A DNA stretch of 21,875 nt from assembly GCA_002402315.1 (NCBI GenBank), contig DHFP01000069.1, forward strand, positions 1-21,875, in the 5' to 3' direction. Under the pieces are notes generated by a model. The model was not told the origin of the DNA. It did not search any database and saw only the letters and a list, made by a program, of their open reading frames with translations. The stretch is from Clostridiales bacterium UBA4821 (GTDB lineage: Bacteria; Bacillota; Clostridia; Acetivibrionales; UBA4821). A program made the position numbers and the translations under genes. Of the stretch, positions 13,914-21,505 are shown piece after piece (position 1 is the first letter of the stretch; every line of letters begins with the position of its first letter).

Positions 13914-14826
13914 AGCCTTTATAAATACTTTAATAGAGCAGTCCCGTATAAATCAAAATATCTATCTTTTGGTAGGGGATGTAGGGTTTAATCTTGTTGA
14001 GCCTTTTCAACAAGAATTTCCTGATAGATTTATCAATGTGGGGATAGCCGAACAATCTATGATAGGCATAGCAACGGGCTTGGCTATGCAGGGTAAAAAA
14101 GTATTCTGTTATTCATTGGGCAACTTTCCCACCTTACGATGTCTAGAGCAAATACGGAATGATGTCTGCTATCATAACTTGGATGTTAAAATAGTTAGTT
14201 CAGGCGCAGGGTTATATTATGGTGCTTTGGGAAGTTCCCATCATGCTACTGAAGATATAGCAGTTATGAGGGCTTTACCTAATATGACAGTGATAAGCCC
14301 CTGCGACCCGCTTGAGACAGAAGCGTTAACTAAAGAATTATGCACAACCTACAATACCCCAACGTATTTAAGATTGCAGGGGAGTAATGATGAATGTATT
14401 GTTACGATGGGGCAATCGCTTCATTCCCGAATAGGTGTGGCTAATATATTATGTTATGGTAATAAAATGACGATTATTTCCTGTGGTAGTATAACAAAGG
14501 AAGTTTATAAGATTAGAGACAAATTTAATAATATACACCCAGCCATATTATCTTATCATACAATTAAGCCATTTGATACGAAGTCTTTAGTAATGTATTG
14601 TTGTACATCTAAATTTATAGTAACTGTAGAGGAACATAATTTGAGTGGCGGTTTAGGAAGCGTGGTGGCTGAGAATATGAAGGATTTAGAACTAGATGAT
14701 ACCCACTTGTTAAGAATAGGGCTACAGAATAAGTTTTGTAAAGAAGTAGGTAGTCAGGAATATCTCAGGAAAATCAATGGCTTGGATGCTGAATCCATTG
14801 TAAATAAAATTAAAGAGGCGTTATAA
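13906..14826 (+). CDS. transketolase, C-terminal (pyrimidine-binding) subunit
   Basis: A 306-residue partner of the preceding gene. It contains the pyrimidine-binding domain with the catalytic glutamate E49 (NVGIAEQSMIG), the SLGNFPTLRCLEQIRND helix and GALGSSHHATEDIAVM, then the C-terminal transketolase domain (about 180-306) with TVEEHNLSGGLG. Start is GTG with GAGGG five bases before, inside the end of the first subunit. The split with overlap suggests equal expression of both halves. It is followed two bases later by the aminotransferase gene. Confidence 0.9.
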   Translation: MRKAFINTLIEQSRINQNIYLLVGDVGFNLVEPFQQEFPDRFINVGIAEQSMIGIATGLAMQGKKVFCYSLGNFPTLRCLEQIRNDVCYHNLDVKIVSSGAGLYYGALGSSHHATEDIAVMRALPNMTVISPCDPLETEALTKELCTTYNTPTYLRLQGSNDECIVTMGQSLHSRIGVANILCYGNKMTIISCGSITKEVYKIRDKFNNIHPAILSYHTIKPFDTKSLVMYCCTSKFIVTVEEHNLSGGLGSVVAENMKDLELDDTHLLRIGLQNKFCKEVGSQEYLRKINGLDAESIVNKIKEAL

Positions 14827-14827
14827 A

Positions 14828-15970
14828 ATGTCAGAAGTATGGAAAGTCCCTTATGTAAATTATCGTATACAGTCCAAACTATATGGGAAAGATATATTAA
14901 AAGAAATTAAGCGTGTGATGATGGATGGAGATTATATACTTAGAGATGATGTTGAAAGGTTTGAGCGCACCCTTGCTGATTTTGTAGGGGTTAAGTATGC
15001 GGTTGGGGTCAATTCAGGTACAGATGCCTTGAGGCTTGCATTAAGGGTGTGCAGAATTTCAGCGGGGCAGGAAGTTATAGTATCATCGCATACATTTTTA
15101 GCTACGATAGATGCTATAGTAGATTGTGGGGCTGCTCCGATATTAGTAGATTCTGATTGGGATTATAATCTTGATGTTAAAAAGGTAGAAGAAAATGTAA
15201 ATGATTTTACGATAGCAGTTTTGCCCGTACATTTAAATGGGCGTTGCTGTAATATGAATTATATTACGAGTGTAACGGAACGCCGTAACCTGATTCTAAT
15301 AGAGGATGCCGCTCAAGCGCTTGGCGCAAAATATAAAGGACAAAAGGCGGGGTCTTTTGGCGTTGGGTGTTTTAGCTTTTTCCCAGGTAAATTATTAGGG
15401 TCAATGGGCGATGCAGGGGCTATTGTAACAAATAATGAGGAGATTTATGAGAAGTTAAGGGCATTGCGTGATTATGGTAGAGTAAAGGGGCAGGAACAGG
15501 TATGGGGTTATGGTTATAACTCAAGATTGGATAATGTACAAGCAGCCGTACTAAATTATAAATTTAAATATATCCCCGAATGGATAGAACGCAGGCGTGA
15601 AATTGCCTCATTGTATAATCAGAATTTAGTAAGTATATTAGGAGAACATAGTATCCCCATCCCGCCAAGTGATGGCGATTACTATGATGTATATCAGAAT
15701 TATCCTGTGAGAGTTCCCTACAGGGATAAGTGTATTGAGTATCTCAATTCTAAAGGAATTGAGGTATTAATACATTGGAAAACGCCGTTGAATAAGCAAT
15801 ACAATCTTGGTTTGCAGGGGTTTAAATTGCCTATGACAGAAGCTATTAGTGATGATGTAATTTCCTTGCCTATGTATCAGGAATTAAGTGATAACCAAGT
15901 AGATTATGTAAGTGATAAAATTGTAGAATTTATGAAAAAAGTAGAAAAACATGAATTTGGGTACGAGTAG
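14828..15970 (+). CDS. DegT/DnrJ/EryC1-family sugar aminotransferase
   Basis: A 380-residue PLP enzyme. AVGVNSGTDALRLAL (58-72) binds the PLP phosphate, D160 in EDAAQALGA contacts the pyridine nitrogen, and K188 in FSFFPGKLLGSMGDAGA is the expected Schiff-base lysine (usual motif SFYPTKNLGALGDGG). It would convert a keto-sugar nucleotide to an aminosugar with glutamate as donor. A family member in this context may act on the product of the epimerase or the transketolase step. ATG start two bases after the upstream stop. Its last 20 bases overlap the methyltransferase gene. Confidence 0.9.
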   Translation: MSEVWKVPYVNYRIQSKLYGKDILKEIKRVMMDGDYILRDDVERFERTLADFVGVKYAVGVNSGTDALRLALRVCRISAGQEVIVSSHTFLATIDAIVDCGAAPILVDSDWDYNLDVKKVEENVNDFTIAVLPVHLNGRCCNMNYITSVTERRNLILIEDAAQALGAKYKGQKAGSFGVGCFSFFPGKLLGSMGDAGAIVTNNEEIYEKLRALRDYGRVKGQEQVWGYGYNSRLDNVQAAVLNYKFKYIPEWIERRREIASLYNQNLVSILGEHSIPIPPSDGDYYDVYQNYPVRVPYRDKCIEYLNSKGIEVLIHWKTPLNKQYNLGLQGFKLPMTEAISDDVISLPMYQELSDNQVDYVSDKIVEFMKKVEKHEFGYE

Positions 15971-16664
15971 ATTATATAAATTTGCACTTGAGATTTATTT
16001 CCAGTTTAAGCCCCATAGTACAAAAGATTTTGAGGGGTATTGGGCAAATAGAAAATCGGGTAAGGATTGGCATTTTAAGCAGACTGATTGGTTAGACGGG
16101 TACTGGAAATCTATAGATCATCCGCATCGTAAACTTTTAGTGGATACAATAATGAAATATGAACCTAAAAGCGTGCTTGAATTGGGGTGTAATGTGGGTA
16201 TTAATTTAGAGTTAGTTAATCGTAGAAGCCCTAAAACATTATGTTTAGGGATTGATATAAATGAAGATTGTATTAAATATGGTATTGAAAAGTATCACTT
16301 TAAAGATAAAAATAATAATATTTGGTTGTTAAATTATCCCATTGATAGATTATATAAGTTACGTAGCATGAGATTTGATGTTGTTTTTTCTGATGCCTCT
16401 TTAATTTATATAGGCGAAGATAAAATAAATACTGTATTTGAGCAAATCGGGTTAAGAACCACCAAAGCTGTGGTGTTTTTAGAACGCCATCTCCCTAATG
16501 GTGATGGTAAATCAGTCTACAAAGATGGTTTGTGGAATAGAAATTATGTAAAATTGATTAGGGAATATTTACCAGAGTTCAATAATATCAAAGAAACTAA
16601 GATAACTAAAGATATATGGTCTGAATGGTTGGAAAACGGTTATATTATCGATGCGTGGAGGTGA
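15951..16664 (+). CDS. class I SAM-dependent methyltransferase
   Basis: A 237-residue protein. Motif I is SVLELGCNVGINLELV (74-89), the next acidic strand is LGIDINEDCIKYG, and FDVVFSDASLIYIG carries motif IV. The N-terminal 60 residues (YWANRKSGKDWHFKQTDWLD) form a cap seen in methyltransferases of surface-sugar clusters. It likely methylates the glycan or a precursor. The ATG overlaps the aminotransferase gene by 20 bases. The next gene's strong SD lies in its last codons. Confidence 0.82.
   Translation: MNLGTSRLYKFALEIYFQFKPHSTKDFEGYWANRKSGKDWHFKQTDWLDGYWKSIDHPHRKLLVDTIMKYEPKSVLELGCNVGINLELVNRRSPKTLCLGIDINEDCIKYGIEKYHFKDKNNNIWLLNYPIDRLYKLRSMRFDVVFSDASLIYIGEDKINTVFEQIGLRTTKAVVFLERHLPNGDGKSVYKDGLWNRNYVKLIREYLPEFNNIKETKITKDIWSEWLENGYIIDAWR
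16657..16663 (+). promoter_or_regulatory. strong ribosome binding site for the mini-gene at 16671
   Basis: GGAGGTG at 16657-16663, seven bases before ATG 16671, is among the best Shine-Dalgarno matches in the window. It supports translation of a 43-residue ORF that would otherwise be overlooked. Confidence 0.65.
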
Positions 16665-16670
16665 AAACCA

Positions 16671-16802
16671 ATGAAAGATACCATTGTCGAGTGTCGCAAG
16701 GCGGGTACGGGTGAATTGTGTGATAGAAATTGCCCTTTGTTTGACAAATGCTGGCTAAAAGATGAAGTTGAAGATACGGGAAAAGATATTCAAACAGTAT
16801 AA
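16671..16802 (+). CDS. small cysteine-rich protein
   Basis: A 43-residue ORF with the strong SD GGAGGTG at 16657-16663. Four cysteines lie at 8, 17, 21 and 27 (ECRKAGTGELCDRNC, then C27-W28), a compact metal-binding or iron-sulphur-like cluster, followed by an acidic tail. It overlaps the next gene by 41 bases in another frame. It resembles in style the Cys-cluster protein at 854-1138. No family recognised. Confidence 0.65.
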   Translation: MKDTIVECRKAGTGELCDRNCPLFDKCWLKDEVEDTGKDIQTV

Positions 16803-17154
16803 CATAGGTATATGGTGGGGTGCATTGCGTAATACTGTAAGTAATGCGTCAATGTATTTATCTTTGTTTAATACTGCTATGTTAATCCCTATGGCCTATG
16901 TATCATGGTTTCAACCGTGGTCAGCGGATTTGGGATGGAATATATCATTTTGGGCATTTATTTTAGGAATTATTATTCTTGGTATAATTGTTTTGTTAGT
17001 GGAGTATAAGCTATTTACTCCGAGTAACTTTGAGTTTTGGGCAGACCAGTTCTGGAGACACGGTGATAATCCTGTAAGTAAAAGGATAGATGATTTAGAA
17101 GTTGAGATAAAAGAATTAAAATCTATGTTAGCTAAAGATGAAAAAAGCGATTAG
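16762..17154 (+). CDS. two-helix membrane protein with coiled-coil tail
   Basis: A 130-residue protein; ATG at 16762, though a TTG at 16768 is also possible, and neither has a good SD. Two hydrophobic segments lie at about residues 32-50 and 60-85. A short soluble part follows (FEFWADQFWRHGDNPVSKRI), then a heptad-like helix IDDLEVEIKELKSMLAKDE. The tail suggests oligomerisation or binding to a partner. It overlaps both neighbours, and its end overlaps the DUF2206-like gene by 17 bases, which hints at joint work with the membrane glycosylation proteins. No family recognised. Confidence 0.6.
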   Translation: MKLKIREKIFKQYNIGIWWGALRNTVSNASMYLSLFNTAMLIPMAYVSWFQPWSADLGWNISFWAFILGIIILGIIVLLVEYKLFTPSNFEFWADQFWRHGDNPVSKRIDDLEVEIKELKSMLAKDEKSD

Positions 17155-18454
17155 TTTTGCGTGTTTGCTGCCGATTATCACCGCTATAGGGGCGCAGTTA
17201 GGTACTTGGGTTACGCCCCTTTTAGTTATCATTTCAGTTTGTGTAGTTACTGTTTTAGTTGCAAAGGATAAGATTAAGGGCAAAGAGCTTTATCTTTATG
17301 TATATGCTTTAGCTTTAAGTTTAGTCTGGCAAACTACGATGATGGGATTAGATGTGGTGGGGTCAGATATACACGATGAGATATACTGGGCAAGGTATGA
17401 CCTAACACATTCTTGGGATATAACTGGTCATAGTGCAAGCAATACATCTTTTGTTATAGGAGCTTTAGCTCCATTTCTCTCTAAACTATTCCACTGTGAT
17501 ATTGTCTGGATATTTAAGATTGTATTCCCATTATTTTTAGCGGGTGTGCCTTTAATTCTATTTAAGATGTATAAAGGGATATTCGGGGAGAAGCGAGCTT
17601 ATTATGCCTCTATATTCTTTATGATTATTCCTGTGTATTCAATGGAGATAGCACAGATAGCTAAAAGTATGGTGGCAGAGTTATTTTTAACTATTATGTT
17701 CTATGCTCTGGTGAGTAATTGGCGACAGTGGGTTAAAGGCTTAGTTATAGTGATATGTTTAAGTTTGGCTATTCTGGCGCACTACACCGTAGGAATTATC
17801 GGATTATGTTTTCTATTAGGCATATTTATTTTTAGATTGGTTACAAATTGGTGGAAGTGGAGATTAGTACAGAATAAAAAGACTAATTTATTAGTTTTAG
17901 GATTATCACTTGTAATATGTGTAGGTGTATTTTTTGCTTATCATGGGCAGGCAGCCAACGGGATGGCGGTGCGTAGTGTAACTGAAGTGGTGGTTAATAA
18001 CCTGCCTCAACAGAGTGACACCCCTATTAGTGAGCAAGATAATATACAAGAGGATGTGCTAAATAACAAACAGGGTAATGAGCAAGAAAGCTCTACTCAA
18101 TATAAAGTATCTGAACGTATAAAAGAAGCACCTACTTTAGTTAAATTAGGCATAGGGGCGGACTTTATGAATATGCCCATTGAGGGTAAAGTATTTCGTG
18201 TAGTGCAGTATTTAACTGAGTTATTGATTATTATAGGGGTTCTGTGGTTGATATTTGCTTATAAAAAACATAATTATCCTGCTGAATATGTCGGGTTTGT
18301 AGGGGTTGCGGGTGTGTTATTGATAATGTGTATCTTTGTACCCAATATCTCAGTGATAATAAATATGACAAGGTTTTATCATTATGCCTTATTTGCACTT
18401 GCACCTATGTTTGTAGTAGGTACTGAATTTATAGCTGAGAGGATTGGCAAGTGA
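17138..18454 (+). CDS. DUF2206-like GT-C membrane protein (N-terminal part)
   Basis: A 438-residue protein with about nine to eleven hydrophobic helices. After the first helices it carries GSDIHDEIYW (75-84), an acidic loop motif like the first catalytic loop of GT-C enzymes, then FKIVFPLFLAGVPLILFKMY and IAQIAKSMVAELFLTIMFYAL, which match the pattern I know from DUF2206 membrane proteins. A polar Gln/Asn/Glu-rich loop (about 285-325) sits outside the bilayer. GT-C enzymes use lipid-linked sugars. The usual DUF2206 protein continues into a soluble domain; here the ORF ends and that domain is encoded separately in the next frame (GTGA overlap). Confidence 0.75.
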   Translation: MKKAISFACLLPIITAIGAQLGTWVTPLLVIISVCVVTVLVAKDKIKGKELYLYVYALALSLVWQTTMMGLDVVGSDIHDEIYWARYDLTHSWDITGHSASNTSFVIGALAPFLSKLFHCDIVWIFKIVFPLFLAGVPLILFKMYKGIFGEKRAYYASIFFMIIPVYSMEIAQIAKSMVAELFLTIMFYALVSNWRQWVKGLVIVICLSLAILAHYTVGIIGLCFLLGIFIFRLVTNWWKWRLVQNKKTNLLVLGLSLVICVGVFFAYHGQAANGMAVRSVTEVVVNNLPQQSDTPISEQDNIQEDVLNNKQGNEQESSTQYKVSERIKEAPTLVKLGIGADFMNMPIEGKVFRVVQYLTELLIIIGVLWLIFAYKKHNYPAEYVGFVGVAGVLLIMCIFVPNISVIINMTRFYHYALFALAPMFVVGTEFIAERIGK

Positions 18455-19035
18455 GTAAGAAAATCCAGACTATAATAATCTCAATCCTATTTGTTTATTT
18501 TGCCTTTACTTCAGGGCTTATTTACTGGCTAATGCAATATCAAAATACATATGACTTGGTTATTCCCTTTTCATGGGCGTTAAGTGCCGAGGATACAGGA
18601 CTTACTGGGGTAGCAACAAAAGATGATTTAAATTGTGTACAGTGGTTAGTGAATGAATCGGATAAAAATATTAAGATAGTATCTGATTCTAATGGTTCAT
18701 ATTTACTCTCTGGATACCTTGAGTTAATTCCCGATGTTTGTGTACAGGCTTGGGGTTCGGATGATAGGATGGTCTCTATTTATGGAATGTATAAATGTGA
18801 TTCTGCATATCTTTTCTTAACATCTTGGAATACTAAGCATGGCAAACTGATAGAGACTTCGGATGTAGGGATGCGTAAACAATTACCCTTCCTGTTAAAA
18901 GATGGAGTATTGGCCTATTTAGTTAATAGTGAATTAGATGGTTCACAATTAGTAACTAAAGGTGAATATGTAAAAGAAGTTTATCGAAGTGGCGATGCTG
19001 TAGTATTACAAACTTATAAGGTAGATATGAAATGA
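18451..19035 (+). CDS. DUF2206-like protein, C-terminal extracytoplasmic part
   Basis: A 194-residue protein with one N-terminal membrane helix (IIISILFVYFAFTSGLIYWL, about 8-27) and then a soluble domain: LNCVQWLVNESDKNIKIVSD, a turn-rich beta segment, and SAYLFLTSWNTKHGKLIE. The helix and the layout correspond to the last helix and the soluble C-terminal domain of full-length DUF2206 proteins. It starts with GTG inside the stop of the preceding gene, in the -1 frame. Together the two would be 632 residues, about the size expected for one protein. Whether this is a true split gene, a programmed frameshift or a sequencing indel is open. Confidence 0.7.
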   Translation: MSKKIQTIIISILFVYFAFTSGLIYWLMQYQNTYDLVIPFSWALSAEDTGLTGVATKDDLNCVQWLVNESDKNIKIVSDSNGSYLLSGYLELIPDVCVQAWGSDDRMVSIYGMYKCDSAYLFLTSWNTKHGKLIETSDVGMRKQLPFLLKDGVLAYLVNSELDGSQLVTKGEYVKEVYRSGDAVVLQTYKVDMK

Positions 19036-20960
19036 GCAAAAAGAAGCACAAGATACAATCACCTGAGACAATTATTAGCAATAGTAGGTCTCGTAGTAAA
19101 AAAATAGAGGTATTTTTCTGGTCTGTATTTGCTTTGTCTATCGTTGCTTATATTGTTTTTCATATTATCATGCCATCACAAGATTTAATAAAAGAAGGCA
19201 ATTATAACTTCCCTGATGTAGATTCATATTATCACTTATGGCAGGCTGATTATATTTATGATAATTGGCCTAACATTCAGACTTATACAACAATGCTTAA
19301 TTGGCCTGATGGACAAAATGTAGGGCAAACTCCACTTAATTCATGGCTTGTGGCTACTATTGCCAAATTTTCAGGTCTAACAGTTAATCAAGTAGGATTT
19401 TACTGGCCTGCTATTTTAGGATTGTTTTCTGTTATTCTTGTTTTTCTGATTGGATGGTTAGTGTGGAATAAGTGGGCAGGATTGATAGCGATGGCTTCGC
19501 TTTCAGTAATGCAAGGTGAGTTTTATGGAAGATTGAGTGTAGGTGTTTGCGACCAGCACGCCCTTGAGGTATTTTTGACTACGCTTCTTATTTTATTTAT
19601 AGTGTTAACATTTAAGAATTGGAAGTGGTCTTTTGGCAGTGGAATTATGTTAGGGATGTACTATTTAGCTTGGTCGGGTGCGCCTATTTATACTGTTATC
19701 CTTTTAATTGTTTTAGTGGTGCAATCAATCATCAATAAATATAGAAATGTATCTAACCATGATTTAACATTATCTACGCTAATTACACTTGGAATGGGGT
19801 TTGGGCTGTTTGCAGTTTGGAATAGTAATGATGCTAAATATATATTTGTCTATGGTCTATCTGTGCTTGTTCCCTTTATTGTGCAGATATTATCAAGGTA
19901 TATTAAGAAGCCATCATTTTATATAGTATCTATTATAGTGGCAGGAATAGCGGGTTTTACGGGAATTTATTTTTATAATCCTGAATTAGTTAAATTAACG
20001 TTAGTGGAATTACAGAATTTAACAGCTACAGTGGGTGCAAGTGCGGGTAGTTTAGGTAGTACCATATCAGAAGTCCAACCTCTGTTCGCACCATATGGGG
20101 AGTTTACATTCGGATTAGTCATAGGTTGTTTTGGGTTAACGTTCTTATTTGGGATTGGCGGAATTATCCTGTCATTCAAAACACAAGGTAAGGGAGATAG
20201 GTTGACTATATTAGTATGGACTTTAATGATGTTCCTGATTACATCATTCCAGAGAAGGTTTGGTTACTATTTAGCTCTTAACTTGTGTTTGATGAGCGGT
20301 TATTTCTGGTGGTTTATTCTCAATAAATATGGATGGCGTGAATACTCTAAAAAACAACATAAGGAAGGATTGAAAGGCCAGTATTTTAGCCCTGTTTTTT
20401 CAGTATTAGGGGTTGTGTTGATTATCGCTACGATTATAGTCCCTAATTCTATGATGACTGCATCGGTTACGCATACACATCCATATGCTCTTACTAAGGC
20501 ATGGCAGGAAGGGTTGGAGTTTATTAAAGATAAAACACCGCAGGAGAATACTTATGGTGTTATATCATGGTGGGATTATGGTTACTGGATATTACGAGAG
20601 GGGGAACGCCCAGTACCCGTACATCCTGGTGGTGGTGATTTAACTAAAATATCTCAATTCTTTACTACAGATACTACTGAGGTAGCTAATAATATAGCTA
20701 AAGAAATAAAGTGTAAATACGTGGTAATTGATTATCAGATGGCTCACCAAAAGTTTTACGCTATACCTTTATTGGCAGGGTATAAAGATTATACAGAAGA
20801 ACAGATGAATGATAGCCTATTATTTCGTTTGTATTTCTCAAAAGATGGCATAAATGGCTATAAGGAAGTATTTGAGAGTAGCACAAAATATGATGGGCAA
20901 GCTCAAGTTAAAATATATGAGATTTATGACTATCAAGAGCCTTGCAGGTGCGGGCAATAG
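19032..20960 (+). CDS. STT3/AglB-type oligosaccharyltransferase
   Basis: A 642-residue GT-C protein with about 12-13 membrane helices and a soluble C-terminal domain. All main STT3 motifs are visible: the first acidic motif DVDSYYH (62-68), the second acidic motif DQHALE (D174, E179), the loop motif TISE (344-347, the TIXE type), WWDYG (513-517), which reads the +2 Ser/Thr of the sequon, and DYQMAHQKFYAI (567-578), a DxxMxxxKxxxI form of the DK/DM motif. It transfers a lipid-linked glycan to Asn in N-x-S/T on the outer face of the membrane. ATG overlaps the upstream stop (ATGA), so it ends a coupled membrane-gene set. It is followed directly by the repeat array. Confidence 0.93.
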   Translation: MSKKKHKIQSPETIISNSRSRSKKIEVFFWSVFALSIVAYIVFHIIMPSQDLIKEGNYNFPDVDSYYHLWQADYIYDNWPNIQTYTTMLNWPDGQNVGQTPLNSWLVATIAKFSGLTVNQVGFYWPAILGLFSVILVFLIGWLVWNKWAGLIAMASLSVMQGEFYGRLSVGVCDQHALEVFLTTLLILFIVLTFKNWKWSFGSGIMLGMYYLAWSGAPIYTVILLIVLVVQSIINKYRNVSNHDLTLSTLITLGMGFGLFAVWNSNDAKYIFVYGLSVLVPFIVQILSRYIKKPSFYIVSIIVAGIAGFTGIYFYNPELVKLTLVELQNLTATVGASAGSLGSTISEVQPLFAPYGEFTFGLVIGCFGLTFLFGIGGIILSFKTQGKGDRLTILVWTLMMFLITSFQRRFGYYLALNLCLMSGYFWWFILNKYGWREYSKKQHKEGLKGQYFSPVFSVLGVVLIIATIIVPNSMMTASVTHTHPYALTKAWQEGLEFIKDKTPQENTYGVISWWDYGYWILREGERPVPVHPGGGDLTKISQFFTTDTTEVANNIAKEIKCKYVVIDYQMAHQKFYAIPLLAGYKDYTEEQMNDSLLFRLYFSKDGINGYKEVFESSTKYDGQAQVKIYEIYDYQEPCRCGQ

Positions 20961-21505
20961 GTTTCGCTCTTTCATATTGAAATAATCTTGACGGTTGGCT
21001 CGCCCTTGTGCTATGTGTTTATTTTTGTTTGGTGGCTCGCTTTTATATGTTGTGATAATTTTGATGCTTGACTCGCTATTGCCCGATGGTTTAATCTTTG
21101 TTACCGGCTTTGCTTTCGCTCGATGTTTTAATCTTTGATATTGGCTCGCTCTTACACGTTGTTTTAATCTTTGTTACTGACTAGCTTAATTGGTATGTAT
21201 TCATTTTTACCACTGACTCGCTCTTTCGATATGTATTAATTTAATCCATTGGCTCGCTCTGTGTTGATGTATTAATTTCTCTTTCCACTGGCTCGCTTAT
21301 TTTCGGTGTATTAATTTAATCCCCTGACTCGCTTATATCCTCTGTATTTATTGTACGTTCTGGCTCACTTACAAGTAATGTAACTATTCTCGGTGTTGGC
21401 TCGCTTATTTTCGATGTATTAATTTAATCACGTGGCTCGCTTATTCTTCATGTGTCCATTTGCATATTTGGCTATTTACGTTTTACTTGTATGGCGTGCT
21501 CTCAC
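20960..21505. repeat. array of about 15 degenerate 36-bp tandem repeats
   Basis: The 515 bases between the STT3 stop and the transposase stop hold no gene. Units start at about 20960, 20997, 21034, 21070, 21106, 21143, 21179, 21215, 21251, 21290, 21326, 21362, 21398, 21434 and 21470; the steps are 37, 37, 36, 36, 37, 36, 36, 36, 39, 36, 36, 36, 36 and 36. Each unit has a box GRCTCGCT (columns 1-8), a variable stretch (9-17), an AT box close to TGTATTAATTTAATC (18-32) and a variable end. Units 4-6 share a TTTTAATCTTTG version; units 8, 10 and 13 share the ATTAATTTAATC version. The + strand is pyrimidine-rich here, opposite to the flanking genes. All frames I read contain stops. Candidate roles are binding sites for an initiator or partition protein, or a decayed coding repeat. 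Confidence 0.85.

Noticed and set aside
20951..21085. 10-bp inverted repeat CGGGCAATAG / CTATTGCCCG as a terminator
   Set aside because: Arms are 115 bases apart, one lies in the STT3 stop region and the other inside a repeat unit; a match of this length is plausible by chance and no T-run follows.
20960..21505. CRISPR array
   Set aside because: Units are contiguous, 36-39 bp in total, and vary gradually; there are no identical repeats separated by unique spacers of about 30 bp, and no cas genes are seen.
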